The notes: generated by a model from the sequence alone, not told the origin. 64,000 bases of DNA from Portunus trituberculatus (GCF_017591435.1 NC_059304.1:16803486-16867485); one strand, 5' to 3'; shown: positions 25,517-38,997, counted from the stretch's first letter. A program made the numbers and translations.

Positions 25517-28295
25517 GTGCAAATAGGAGAGAATAAGATTAGGATTCCAAATAAGGAGACAGCATCTAGGAGGGTAGTAGGACCTAAATGTTTTTATGTA
25601 AATGCCAGGAGTCTTAGGAACAAGAAGGATGAGTTATCTAGTTATATAGTTGAGGAGGACTTATATGTTGTATGTGTCACAGAGACATGGGTAAATGAGG
25701 AAAAGTTTAGGGAAAATAGGAAAGAATATGAAGTAGATGGATACATTATATATTTACACCAGAGAATTGGTAGGTGGAGTAGTTATTTATGTAAAAAAAA
25801 ATCCTTCATTTCCAGTCAGGTTAATGGTATTAAGGTAGATAACAGAGTAGAGTCCTTATGGCTGGATGTTAGAGTAAACAAAAGTAAGGTCATTAGAGTA
25901 GGAGCTTTTTATAGACCACCTAACCAATCAGCAGATGTAGACAACCTTATGGTAGATAATATAAATAGGGGGTGTACTAGTCAGACAATTATCTTAGGGG
26001 ATTTTAATCTTAAGTCAGTAAACTGGGAGAGGATGGTAGGAGATGCTAGTGAAAATAAGTTTATGGAAAGTTTTCAGGATAACTATTTAGTGCAGATGGT
26101 AGATAAACCTACTAGGGCGAGGAAGGTTTTAGACATAGTACTAACAAATATTGAGCACTGTTTAAAGGAAGTTGAGGTAGGAGAGACTTTAGCAAACAGT
26201 GACCATCATATAATTAGATTTATCATTAATTCCAGTAGGGATAATATAGTGAATAAGACTAGAGTCCCAAACTATCAGAAAGGCAATTATGGTAGGTTAC
26301 GTCAGTTATTAGGAGAGGTAAACTGGGAAGATAGTTTTGGAAATAAAACTGCACAGGAGATGTGGGATATTTTTAAGGTTGTAGTAAAGGGTATAGTGAT
26401 GCAGTGTATCCCTTACAAAGATATAAGGCAGAGAAACAGGAAGCCATTATGGTGGACTCACGAGATAGGTAAACAGATCAGAGAGAAGAAGAGGGCACAT
26501 AGAGAGTTGCAGAAAAGTGGGGAAGATGTAGATTTGATTAAGTACAGACAGGTCAGGGATGATTTGAATAAGGTTATAAAAAATAGTAAAAGGCAGGCAG
26601 AGATAAAACTAGCTAGAGCTGGGAGTAAAGATCCCAAAAATTATATAGTTATTACAAGGATAGGATTGGACCACTCAGAAAAGATGGTGTAGTAGTGGAT
26701 CAAAATGAAGACATAGTAGAATTATTGAATGAACAATTTTCTTCAGTATTTACTAGGGAAAGAATAGGAAATCCTGTTACAAACAGTGCGACGAGTAGTT
26801 TAAGAGCTTTAGAAAATATTGATATAAAACCGGGAATTATTAGGAAATTTATTCTTGAACTAGACGATAGGAAAGCTAGTGGTCCTGATGAGCTACATGC
26901 CAGAGTACTTAGGGAGGGTGTAGACAGTATTTCTGAAGCACTTAAGTTAATCTTTGAAAGATCACTTAGGTTTGCTGAGATACCTCAGGACTGGAAGTTA
27001 GCTAATGTTACACCAATATTTAAAAAAGGTAGGAAGGATGATGCGAATAATTATAGACCGATCAGTTTAACTAGTATAGTATGTAAGATACTAGAGAAAA
27101 TCATTAAGGGTAGTATTTGGGAGCATTTAAATGAGAATAGATTAATTAGAGATACCCAACATGGCTTTAGATCAGGGAGGTCCTGTCTTACAAATTTGCT
27201 CGATATCTTAGAATATATTACCAAGGAGTTAGATGATGGAAATAGCATAGATGTTATATATCTAGATTTTAGCAAGGCGTTTGATAAGGTACCGCATAGG
27301 AGGCTAGTGTACAAATTGAGACTACATGGGATAGGGGTAGGTTAGTTGATTGGATTAGTGAATGGCTTTCTGATAGGAAACAGAGAGTAGTATTAAATGG
27401 GGCAATGTCTGAGTGGAAGGAAGTGGTTAGTGGGGTACCCCAAGGATCAGTGCTAGGACCTCTTCTTTTCTTGGTGTACATTAACGATTTAGATATAGGA
27501 ATTAGTAGCAAAGTATCAAAGTTTGCAGATGATACTAAGATAGCATGTGCAGTACAGGGTGAAAAGGACAATTACAGAATACAACGAGACCTGGACAGGC
27601 TGATAGCATGGGCAGACAGGTGGCAGATGGAGTTTAATTCTAAAAGTGTCAGGTTATGCATTTAGGTAAAGACAACACAAACTTTAGCTATGAGATGGAG
27701 GGATGTTGGCTAGAGGCAGTAGAGGAGGAAAGGATTTAGGAGTAGTGATAGACAGGACTATGAAATTTTCAAAGCAATGTTTAGAAGCAAGAAATAGGGC
27801 AAATAGGATCCTGGGTTTTATAAATAGAAATGTTAGTTATAAAAGTAAGGAAGTGGTGCGTAGCTTATATAATTCCTATGTTAGGCCCCATTTAGAGTAT
27901 TGCATACAGGCCTGGTCACCCCATTATAGGCAGGATATCAACATGTTAGAAGCAGTTCAGAGAAGAGCAACTAGGATGATACCAGCATTAAAGCGCCTGG
28001 AGTATAGAGATAGATTAAAGGAATTAAACATGTTTTCATTTGAGAGGAGATGTATAAGAGGGATATGATAGAGTTATTTAAAATGTTCTCAGATACAAAC
28101 TACATAGATGTGAGATCTTTCTTTACCTTAGAGGAGGGAAGTAGGACTAGAAATCATGGCAGGAAGATTAGAAAGCAAGGCTGCAGGTTAGATATACGAA
28201 AATATTTCTTTAGTCATAGGGTGGTAGACTTTTGGAATGCATTGCCAGAGAGGGTTGTAAATAGCACTAGTTTGACAATGTTTAAAACAGATTAG
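25517..28295 (+). pseudogene. CR1-type LINE ORF2 (endonuclease + reverse transcriptase), frameshifted
   Basis: The N-terminal part is an APE-type endonuclease: FYVNARSLRNKKDEL, VVCVTETWVNEE, GAFYRPPNQSADV, IILGDFNLKSVNW, NSDHHIIRF. A frame change at about 26690 precedes the RT: KASGPDELHARVLR, NYRPISLTSIVCKILE, QHGFRSGRSC, YLDFSKAFDKVPH, then GVPQGSVLGPLLFLVYINDL and the FADD catalytic box. A C-terminal segment (VRPHLEYCIQAWSPHYRQDI, VQRRATRMIPAL, FFSHRVVDFWNALPE) ends at 28295. Four or more frame changes make it non-functional, but the gene order is complete, suggesting a moderately old copy. Confidence 0.85.
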
Positions 28296-28986
28296 ATAAG
28301 CACTTAAATTTATTAGATTTATAATTATGTATAGCGCTGCATGATAGTTTTTATAAGAAATTTACTATAGTTAAACAAGACATGATCTCCATGTATGGGG
28401 ATCACAGATTGTAGAGGAATTTGCTGCAGGACTTAGCCCTGTTAATGGGCCAAATATTTAGAATTAGTATATAATGTATTGTGTACTTGTAAGTGTATCT
28501 TTAAGTACTGATGACGAGGTCACTGTGCAACTGATACAGGATAACCTAGATGGGCCCTGGTGGCCCTTTGTTATCCTATTATTTATGTTATGTTACCCCT
28601 AGCCATATTGGTCAACTTACCCCACAGCTGCCATATTGACCTTATTAGCCCCCACAGCTAAAATTGTGTACATGTATGCTAGGTTAGCTAGCTTGTTTTG
28701 TTGCTCATAGACACCAACATTGATGTATAAAATCAAAATCAAAATATCTAGTTTAAATGATCTAAACACAATCCTCATGAAACTTAATACTACAATAAAT
28801 TCACTTCCTCGAGTTAAAAATGTTCTTTTAGACATGAATGTCTAACCACTTTACCCATGTGGTTCTCACCTTCACAGACTCCAGGAAATTATGCCTTCCT
28901 AATAAATTTTTAGTCACATGCTCTTCTATTTTAATGGTTTCCCAGCAACAAGGGGTGGATCAACTTACCCCAGGCTCCCCTACAAG

Positions 28987-29375
28987 ATATCAGGCTGGCT
29001 TATATTTTGGAGGAGATGAATGATAGTTTATCATTCATGGTTGATCTGTCCTTTACTTGTAATCTAAACTGGAAGCTTCACATCTCATCTCTTGCTAAAA
29101 CAACTTCTATGAAGTTAAGCGTTCTGAGGCGTGTTCACCAGTTTTTCTTACACTCCCGGCTGCTAACTCTGTACAAAGCTCTTATTTGTCTTATCCGCCC
29201 ATGTATGGAGTATCCTTCACATGTGTGGGGTGGTTCATCTCACACAATTTTATTAGATAGGGTGGAATGAAAAGGTTTTTGTCTTATCAACTCCTCTCCT
29301 CTGACTGATTGTCTTCAGCCTCTTTCTCACTGCTGGAATGTTGCAACTCTTGGTATCTTGTGGTAAATATTGACA
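28987..29375 (+). pseudogene. LINE ORF2 C-terminal fragment
   Basis: The frame reads DLSFTCNLNWKLHISSLAKT, KLSVLRRVHQFF, LTLYKALICLIRPCMEYPSH and VWGGSS, then stops and continues as INSSPLTDCLQPLSHCWNVA. This is the post-RT region of a jockey-like LINE, truncated at both ends. It abuts the TA-flanked element that ends at 28980. Confidence 0.75.
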
Positions 29376-31240
29376 AAAAGTTCTTTGTTTGCCAAATATG
29401 GCCATTTGTCTCCTTAGACCTGAACAAATGTAAAATATGGTCTATTTTGATTCCCCTGACCAACTCAACCAAGACAACTGCATCCAAGTTAACTTAACCC
29501 TAACACTAAACTAATCTAACCTAAACTCAATATTATAACTTTTTGGCGCGATGTGCTCACTTCAGTAACAGCACACCGTGCGATAAAAAGAAACAAACTT
29601 GCTAACTAGTCTACCTACTAGACGTGAAGTAGAGTGAGTGTACTGTACATACTAGGTAGTTTGTGTACCACCACAACATGCAGTGAGTCATGCGCTGCTG
29701 ACTAGGACAGATATCAAACATCTAGCCACTTGACCTCATTTAGGAGGAAGGTTTCAAGACATTTATCCTTTCTTTTTTTGGTGAGGCGAGAGGTGGCAAG
29801 AGGGAGGGGGGGAGTCTAAAACTCTAAGACCTGTAAGGGGAATGGCCTAACTCTCTTGGACCTGTTAAAGGATTGTATGACAAATAAGTGGACCTTTTTA
29901 TTCATCTTATGTTGCCCTTGGTAAGCTTTGCCTTCACATAAAGGGTTCAGTTCCGTGTACAAAAACAGGCTAAACAAAGTAACGAGATGTAAAAATACAA
30001 ACACAATTAGCGGGAACCCAACCTTTACCTTTTTCTAAGTTCCTGTCTTGTACCCGTCATGACACCTGTTACTTGTGGAGCCTGATAATTAATTAGTCTC
30101 TCATTTACCTGTGTGGCGAGTCAGGAGGCTGCATGACAGCTGAGACGGCGAGAAAGGCAGGGATACACAGGTCATCTCTACGGGGACTGGCTAAATGGCT
30201 ACCGCCTGCCTGTCTGCTCGGTCTGGGATCAGCTGATAGCTCAGCTGATACTGATAGCACAGTCGCTGCTCGCTCTCCCATCTTTCTCTCCCTCCTCGGT
30301 CCTCCATGATGCCAACTGCCGACTGTAACGACCGCCGAGCTGTCTAGATGGGGGAAAAATATTCATCGACTAATAAAATTTAATGTCACAATGATGAAAT
30401 ATTTCATTATCGTTAGGATCACTATTTACCACGACTTGTCAGCACACTACATCGTCACCTGCCTGCCTCTCCCTTCTCTCTCTCTCTCTGCTGAGCACTT
30501 AATCTACCTATTTGTTATTATTATTAATCTTTTTTGACAGTTGCTCACGGCTGTAGTCCAATAAAGTCGGATGTAAACGCCAGTGGGTCCCAGACTACAC
30601 AATATGGCATATATGTGATAGGACATAATTTCCGTGGCTGCAGGAACGGACTTGTCCTGCTGTCTGCTTTCTCTATGGCATCAGGCATGCATGGAGAGAA
30701 GCTTCATGACAACGCTTTTTGTTCCAGCAGCCACGGGGACAATGACAGATCATGTATGCCATTTTGTGCAGCCAGGAAGCCACCGGCGTGTACGTCTGAC
30801 TACAGCCTCACTTAAACCCCATAATAAAAAAAATCGATGAGTCTCCTCAAATGGCTCATCACCAAACTAATTGATAGAGCTGGACAGGAACCGGTTGGTC
30901 CGGTTCCGCTTTAACGGTTCCACATGAATACAGATGGTAGGTGCGCACGTTTATAAATCACAAATGGTATATTATATAGTGTATTTATAAGAATGTTATC
31001 ATTAATATCATTTAGGAATCTTTGCAAATGTCAGTATCTATAGGTGAACGAAGTAGAGTATAATACAATGATGTGTACTGCAGGCAGGTTTGTACCCATT
31101 ATTCAAAGAAATTGCACGAATAATATATAAAAAGTTCGTTCATACTGGTCATTGGCCAACAGCAGGCACCAATTTATTGCTAGCTTATCACCATAATTTC
31201 TTTGTGCTCTGACTGGTAGATATCCTATGACGTCACAACA
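29376..31240. other. Intergenic DNA, no gene supported
   Basis: A G/C-richer patch near 30130-30350 and a few frames near 30534-30840 were examined and show no recognised domain. The rest is AT-rich. Confidence 0.45.
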
Positions 31241-31244
31241 TAGG

Positions 31245-32149
<905 letters not shown>

Positions 32150-32150
<1 letters not shown>

Positions 32151-32650
32151 ACTGTGCAGACATTGTGACGATCACGGAGGCGTGGCAGATAACTCCTGAG
32201 GTGTGTATGTTTCAAGATTACCAGATGTTCCACCACCTCAGGAATCAGCGCAGGGGGGGAGGAGTGGCCCTGTTTTGCCGCTCTGACCTCAGCCCCTCAC
32301 ACCTACACGTAGACATCCCCGCCGGATTGGAGGCCCTGTGGGTGAGGGTTATCCCCCTGCCACCCCCGCAACACAGCCTCCATCATTGTGTGTGTTGTCT
32401 ACCACCCTCCACGGGCCGCCACTGCACGGTTGCTCACTGATCACATCATCGAGACTGCTGATGCTCTACGGGTGAGATTTCCTGCCGCCAAGCTGGTAAT
32501 CTGTGGTGACTTCAACCGCTTGGATGTCAGTGAAATCCTGCACCAGCTACACCTCACCCAGGTCGTGGACTTCCCCATCCACCACCAGTCCACACTCGAC
32601 CTTATCATGACAGACCTGAGCCAGCAGTACTCGCCTCCTAAGCCACTTTA
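32150..32650 (+). pseudogene. LINE endonuclease-domain fragment
   Basis: The frame gives DIVTITEAW, QMFHHLRNQRRGGGVALFCR and GLEALWVRVIPL. A frameshift near 32375 leads to IVCVVYHPPRAATARLLTDH, KLVICGDFNRLDV and STLDLIMTDL, ending at TAA near 32651. These are the APE endonuclease motifs of a non-LTR element. The reverse transcriptase is absent. Confidence 0.8.
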
Positions 32651-32901
32651 AAATTAGATCTAAGATTAAAATTAGATCTAAGACCGTGATTGTTGCAGAA
32701 GTTAATGAAGAAAAAGTGGAGGGAGATGTCAAGACATTTTAGGTCGCCACCGAGAAAGCAGTCCGACCTGGTGACATTTCTGGTCCCCTCCCCAAAGGGG
32801 ACTCTGAGGCTTGATTTGGAATCGCCATTTTTAATTTTGAGTGTTGATTTAAGGGTGTGTGTGTGGTAAGTGCGTGTAGTTTTGTGTGAAGGAGAGTTGT
32901 C

Positions 32902-33067
32902 TTTAGACGGCAGGCTGTGACTGTCCCCTTGAGTTGTAAGACACAATGGGAAACGTTCAGTGAGATCACAACTAGCTTTAATGGAAGGTTAAAGCTAGTT
33001 ATGATCTCGCTGAACGTTTCCCTTTGTCTCTCACAACTCTAGGGAGCAGTCACAGCCTGTCTGTCTA
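32902..33067. repeat. Foldback: ~77-bp imperfect inverted repeat, ~10-bp loop
   Basis: The left arm contains GGCTGTGACTGTCCCC, GAGTTGTAAGACACAA, GGGAAACGTTCAG, GAGATCACAACTAGCTTTA. The right arm is its reverse complement with a handful of mismatches. The loop is about ten bases near 32981-32990. Confidence 0.8.
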
Positions 33068-33112
33068 AAATAATTTCCCTAAATCACAGAAGAATTTTTA
33101 GTATTGATTTAA

Positions 33113-33728
33113 TGCCCGTATCACACGGTCACGTATACCCGCGACAGCGTGTCGCGCGTCTGGAATATCGACGACCACGTCGCAGAAAACGCCGATTTTC
33201 AGAGGACAGCGGGTCATCGGGAATGATCCAAGACCGTTTTCCATTTCCCGCGACTGGAAGACCGTCGTGGAAAGACTATAATGAACATACTCCACAAAAA
33301 TACTGAATTATTTTTTATAATGCTTTATTTGGCATATATCATCAATCTAATGCTGTAATTTTTCATGATTTGCATACCCATCACTTATACGATATTTATT
33401 AATTACCTACATATAGTATCGGATTTTGTTTTGATTTGTTTACCACCACAAGTGCTGGACTAGCCACCTTCGCGTCCAAATCCTTGCCTTCCTTTTTCGT
33501 TTGTTCTGTCCTTGCAGTGCAATTGCATAAAGTCCAACAACTAAGATAGCGTGGTCAACTGGGTCCATTGTGTTCAGTGGCGCTCCGCCCGGGTTTGTTG
33601 TTGTTGTGGTGGTGAAAGTCTCGGATGGAAGATCAACGCCGTGTGCTATGTTTCCTGCGATCTGATCGTCGAACATACTGGTCGCGCGACACGCTGTCGC
33701 GGGTATACGTGACCGTGTGATACGGGCA
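33113..33728. mobile_element. TIR element flanked by TTAA (piggyBac- or PIF/Harbinger-type)
   Basis: The left end TGCCCGTATCACACGGTCAC and the right end are complementary for nearly 50 bp (through CCCGCGACAGCGTGTCGCGC). TTAA flanks both (33109-33112, 33729-33732). A minus-strand frame has RKRKARIWTRRWLVQHLWW, which resembles the basic N-terminus of Harbinger transposases; Harbinger uses a 3-bp TWA target and piggyBac uses TTAA. The catalytic domain is missing, so it is non-autonomous. Confidence 0.75.
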
Positions 33729-34859
33729 TTAACGTTCATATGAAAATTGGTTAAGGTGTTACCAATGAAAATATATTCTGCTTTTGGAACAGTTAAAGGC
33801 CTATTACGCAAGTTGTGAGGATATGTAGGAGCTAGTGTAGGAAAAGCATGTCAAAGCCACTCTGCAGAATTCTAGGCAATAGGTAGCAAAGATATGATGG
33901 AAACATAGGACACCTAGGTAAGTGTCACCGAAAAATATGATAGTCACAGACTCGAGACATCCCAGTAATGCTCTCCCACCTGAGGTAGGCCTTGCCATCC
34001 CTGCGTTAGGCCAGGTGCGGGCGTAGAAGGCTGTGGCCGCTGTTTTGAGCATGTGGAAGCGAGCCTTATGACCACTGTGACGATCCAGTTTGACTTCCTT
34101 TACAACAAAGTACGTTAATTGTACTACAGTAAACTACACCCTTACACTCATGGTACAATAACTTTTTGATAGGTAGACACTCACGGTCCATTCATATTAC
34201 ATGCATTTCAATAGCTTACGGTCCCCACTGAAATGCATTTAGTATGTGGCAGCACCGTAAACAGAGCGTGACCGTCCCTGTATCGTGTGGATCGCCCTTA
34301 GACTCATACGTGCATTAGCCTTTAGCCTCTTGTAGTTTTACATGTAGAGAGAACAGTGAGGTGCTGAGGAAGACGACGAAGGTACATTAAGGCGAAGAGG
34401 ATCAGAGGAAATCAATGTGTATTATTCAATTATGCATAATGTATATGGCTTGAAAAATCCACTAACAATGTTTTTGAGCCACATCTACTAGGCTATCTGA
34501 CATGTCTTTATCCGTACACTATCTTGTCTATCGCTATGAAATATTTTCAACATTCGATCACTAATGTGTATCATATTTAATTTTCGACTGCATAACTAAT
34601 GGATCATGAAGAGAAAAAAAGTTTTATATTAATTATTCATGATTTATTGAGTAGCAGACTATCGCGATCAGGGCTGGCTAGGCGAGTGGATGACGTCACA
34701 GAAACAGCGTTTCAGTACAGGGTTGCCAGGTTTGGCCTTTAAAGGCCAAATGGGCCTTTTTGAGAGAAGGTTGGCCTCGGTTTTATTTCCTGTTGAGGCC
34801 AACCTCAGTCTGGCCTTTTCGGGGCCTTTTTTGAGATGCACGTAATTTGTTTCAAGAAA

Positions 34860-35001
<142 letters not shown>

Positions 35002-35380
35002 GGGGAGGGGGCAGAGGGCCACGGTACGTGATTCTTGTGCGGGACGTGTATTTGGTAACCCCGTTACTGTAAATTCCTTTGATTTTTATCAAAGTATTGG
35101 GCTTCGATTCGTCACGAAAAATCTGTAATGAATTACATTTGTACTTGTTTATATTTTTCACCAAAGTAGCACTGGAATTAGCAACGTAGACTATGTGGTA
35201 ATGCTTTATAGTAAGGGAAAACTTCGTCGCAGACACGTCGGGACTTTGTTAGGAACACATCACGTCGGTCAAAAAACCTTAGTCTTCGCTTAGCTGCCCT
35301 ACGGTCTGCACCTCACACCGTGTACTACACTGTAACTACAGTGTGAAGTTGCCTACAAAGCCTACACCGACACAGCTACA

Positions 35381-37423
35381 ATGGGAAAATGGAAGACTGA
35401 ATACAATTATGGAAGGAATTATAAGGAGTGGGAGAAAGAATTTAGTTGGCTGACGAATAGAAGTGGATCTTGCTACTGCAAAGTGTGCAAGTGTGCAATT
35501 ACCACCAAGAAGAAGAGCAACTTGAGCTTGCATGAAAAGACAGAAAAACACAAGAAAGCCTCTGAGGCTGTAGTGAAGTCTGATACCCAGTTCATGAAAA
35601 ACTTTTTCACACCTTCAGATAAACGTGATCCAGTGAAAATTTTTGAAATAAAATATGCTGTAGGAGTTGCTTGCCACAGCAGCATCAGTTCAGTTGACCA
35701 CTTAACTGAAATAATTAGTAAATCTAGTAAAGGACACGATTTGGGAAAAGTAAAGTTGCATAGAACAAAGTGCACTGCTATTCTGAAAAACATTGTAAGT
35801 GTTTCTCTCCTGGAAGAGCTGATCAGTGAACTGAAAACTACTAAGTATTCTTTGCTAATTGATGAATCAACTGATGTTGCTGGCACTAAGCACCTCTGCT
35901 TGTGTGTTCGGTATTTTAGTGAAAGACAATCATGTATCAGAACAGTGTTTCTGGCACTGATTCCTGTAACTGTAACAACAGGAGAGGCATTATATGAGGC
36001 TATAATAAACTACCTGGAAGGTATTAACATTGACATCTGCAACTGCATTGGTTTTTCTAGTGATGGTGCCAATAATGTCTGTGGGGTAAATAATTCAGTG
36101 CTGTCTAGACTTCGTGAGAAAGTTCCCAAGATCATATTTGTGAAATGCACATGCCACAGCCTTGCATTATGCTGTGAGCATGCCTTCAAGAAGCTGCCTG
36201 CAAATTTAGATTACTTGCTTTCAGAGACTGCACGTTGGTTCAAGCTTAGCTCTTTGAGGAAGGAACAATTTAAAGACATTTTTAATGTAATGAACAATGA
36301 CTACATCCAACCTTCTAGATTCATCACACCAAGCAATACACGGTGGCTAGTCAAAGGGAAGTGCATTTATAATGTCCTCACACAGTGGTATGAACTGAAA
36401 GCTTACTTCTCAGTACTTGCAGAAAAAGAAAAGAATTATCATGCTCGCATAATTCATGAAATGATATGTGATGAAAGGAATTTCTTGTATTTGACATTTG
36501 CTCTACCTGTCATTCAAGATTTTGAATCAGTTAATGCTGCTTTTCAGGCTACTGATCCACAGCCTTCAAAAGTGTTTGGTGAGCTGATGCAACTACATCG
36601 CTCACTTGCTCAAAGACTGTATGAAGATGAGTCAATGAAGACTCCAGTCTCCATGAATAGAGTAAAGTATGGAGATAAATTTCATTATGAGCTTTCAAAG
36701 TCAAGGTTATCTGAAAAAGAGAAACACAGCATCAAACAAAGGTGTTATGATTTTCTGCATGAAGCCAAAAATCAGTTAGATAAAAGAATAAGTAAGGATG
36801 TTGACACCATTGGAAACTTAAAGGAATTTCACCCAAAGAAGTGCCTGAGTCAGCTGCGCAAGTCTTTCCCAAGTATTTCAAGAACATTTGCTCACCTTAC
36901 TTATGAGACTGCTGATGCAAGTAGGAAAACTACCTTGTTACAACTTCAGTATGATAAACTTCCCTCTGTGGACTGGAAGCAAGAGTTTGCAGGTGATGCA
37001 ATACCAACTGATTCAGTCACATTTTGGGCTTCTGTGCAAAAATATGAAAATGCTGCAGGGGTAAAGTGTTTTGCAGAACTTTCCCAAATGCTGCTGAATG
37101 CTCATGCACTGCCATTAAGCAATGCTTATGTGGAAAGAATATTTTCATATATAACAAGTATCAAGTCAAAAGTAAGAAATAGGCTCTGTTTGGGAACAAT
37201 GGAAGCTGTGTTGCGCATAAGAAGTCATCTTGCTGGTGTGGAAAATTGCTGCAAGGACTTCCAAGTAACAGACAGAATGCTCAGTTTGTTTAATAACTCA
37301 ATGTATACACGCCAATCTGATGGGCGACCCACAGAACCATCAACATCAGTTGGAAGTACAGGTGAAAATGATCTTGAGGAAGAATGCCAAGATATGGAGG
37401 AAGCAATGAAAGTCGCATTTTAA
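35381..37423 (+). CDS. hAT-family transposase, intact 680-aa ORF
   Basis: One uninterrupted frame from ATG to TAA. It should bind the element's ends and catalyse cut-and-paste transposition in the nucleus. An N-terminal BED-like zinc finger is visible (C33, C36, H51, H57). The RNase H-like core follows: D161 in LLIDESTD, D228 in GFSSDGA, a CxxH pair at C256/H259 and an RW dipeptide at 321-322 that marks the insertion domain. The C-terminal hATC dimerisation block LPLSNAYVERIFSY supplies the third catalytic residue, E585. All expected catalytic residues are present. The acidic C-terminus (from about 650) is not conserved. It lies between matching TIRs, so it belongs to an autonomous-looking element. 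Alternative: a domesticated ZBED/FAM200-like host gene, less likely given the flanking TIRs. Confidence 0.9.
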   Translation: MGKWKTEYNYGRNYKEWEKEFSWLTNRSGSCYCKVCKCAITTKKKSNLSLHEKTEKHKKASEAVVKSDTQFMKNFFTPSDKRDPVKIFEIKYAVGVACHSSISSVDHLTEIISKSSKGHDLGKVKLHRTKCTAILKNIVSVSLLEELISELKTTKYSLLIDESTDVAGTKHLCLCVRYFSERQSCIRTVFLALIPVTVTTGEALYEAIINYLEGINIDICNCIGFSSDGANNVCGVNNSVLSRLREKVPKIIFVKCTCHSLALCCEHAFKKLPANLDYLLSETARWFKLSSLRKEQFKDIFNVMNNDYIQPSRFITPSNTRWLVKGKCIYNVLTQWYELKAYFSVLAEKEKNYHARIIHEMICDERNFLYLTFALPVIQDFESVNAAFQATDPQPSKVFGELMQLHRSLAQRLYEDESMKTPVSMNRVKYGDKFHYELSKSRLSEKEKHSIKQRCYDFLHEAKNQLDKRISKDVDTIGNLKEFHPKKCLSQLRKSFPSISRTFAHLTYETADASRKTTLLQLQYDKLPSVDWKQEFAGDAIPTDSVTFWASVQKYENAAGVKCFAELSQMLLNAHALPLSNAYVERIFSYITSIKSKVRNRLCLGTMEAVLRIRSHLAGVENCCKDFQVTDRMLSLFNNSMYTRQSDGRPTEPSTSVGSTGENDLEEECQDMEEAMKVAF

Positions 37424-37802
37424 CTGTAGAACTGCTGCTGTTCATCAAAAAATCTTCGAAGAGAACAAGTTGGTGAGTACAGATACGTAACTATTATTAT
37501 AAAGATATTCCTATTATGGTGTGTGACCTATGTTCTACCACTTCTTTCTATTTACGTTGTGTCTGAACGCTGCTTGCATAATATATAATTTATCTTTAAA
37601 TTGGTTCATCATATTGTATTGATTAATTGCATTAAAATTGGCAAAATATGGGTTTGGCCTTAAAGTCGGCCTTTTTAGGCAAATGCATGGCCTGTTTAAG
37701 AGAGAGAGACCTGGCAACCCTGGTTTCAGAAGACTTACCAGTAGGGCTGTGAGTTCAAGACTCGTGCGTCTACCTGTCTCGTTATTGTACCATGCTTACA
37801 CT

Positions 37803-38460
37803 CCTGTCATTGATACTAATCTACGCACAATCTCTCTCTCTCTCTCTCTCTGATCGTGACACATACTATCGTTATTGCTACTGGTGCGACATTCAGTGCA
37901 AACAAACAATACCAGCGCCACCATAGCCTACCCTTGCATCGCCTGCTGCCGCTGGTGATCACCTGACTTTTAGACACACAGCAGACGGGTGGTACCAGTT
38001 GGTTATCTGTTACGACCTATAACATCAGCACATGTACTGCAAAGATCACATGAACTATTGTTATAAGCTAAACTAGAGCGGCAAAGCCAGGTGTAGGCTG
38101 GGTTCACGGTCCGGGGCGGCCATATTGCCAGCAGGTTGAGAACTTCTCATTTGATTTTCTTCCTTGCCGCTGCCTCAACCACTTCTACAATGAACCATGA
38201 TTGTGTAAGTGAAATAAGGGAGTCACCCACCTGGCTTAGTACGGTGTATTGCAGGAGAAAGACCAGGAAAAACTCAGCACAAGTCTCAACCTGGAGCCTC
38301 AACCTTGACCACCTCACGAACACAGGCCACACGGTTTGCTCTGCGTCTACGCTGTTGTATTTGTACCCGAGGGAATGCACAAATACTGGTGCATCCCAAT
38401 GTGCAGGTTATTTACCACGTTGAACGTGCGGAAATACTGGGTCTGGTATTATTATCATTG
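37803..38460. other. Intergenic DNA with short (CT)n, no gene supported
   Basis: Apart from a (CT)n at about 37831-37851, no domain or repeat family was recognised. Confidence 0.5.
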
Positions 38461-38610
<150 letters not shown>

Positions 38611-38997
38611 CCACGGTGTACTACTCCCTCCCGTGCTTGCGGTTTCGATCCTTTTCATGTTTCAACTACACTGAATATTTTTAAAACTGTACCATATTGC
38701 TTACTACCTAAACACATATGTGCCTGTAATGAATATTTTTCATTGTGTGATAATTACTGAAAATGCAAACACAAGAAAATCAGTGAAAAGGATCGTGTGT
38801 GTGTGTGTGTGTGTGTATGTGTGTGTTATACCTTCCTTGTCATGAGCTAAATCCCTGCAGAATGTGTTAATATCTGACAATGTAGCATCGTAACTGCACA
38901 AATGAGTCCATTCTCGGAATCCTTCATATTCTCATACTTGGGTCTGCCAGGGAAGCTTATTGAGTTACTGTTCTCTAGTTCTACATAAATAGGAGTA

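Larger units (their letters stand above)
24555..28605 (+). mobile_element. Nearly full-length CR1-like LINE
   Basis: It contains a 5' leader, ORF1 with a zinc-finger/coiled-coil and SGNH esterase (24638-25418), ORF2 with endonuclease and reverse transcriptase (25517-28295), and a ~300-bp 3' UTR ending in ATTTATGTTATGTTA-type short repeats. ORF1 with an SGNH esterase is typical of CR1-group LINEs. Exact 5' and 3' limits and the target duplication could not be fixed. Confidence 0.75.
24299..28980. mobile_element. TA-flanked DNA transposon carrying an inserted LINE
   Basis: The left end is GGGGAGACTCGGGTAAGTTG (24299) and the right end, reversed, is GGGGAGCCTGGGGTAAGTTG (28980), two mismatches in 23 bp. 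TA flanks both ends (24297-24298, 28981-28982). The outer parts share AAGTTGACC-type internal repeats. Removing the LINE at about 24555-28600 leaves an element of roughly 0.6 kb without coding capacity. TA duplication suggests Tc1/mariner or a similar superfamily. Confidence 0.75.
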
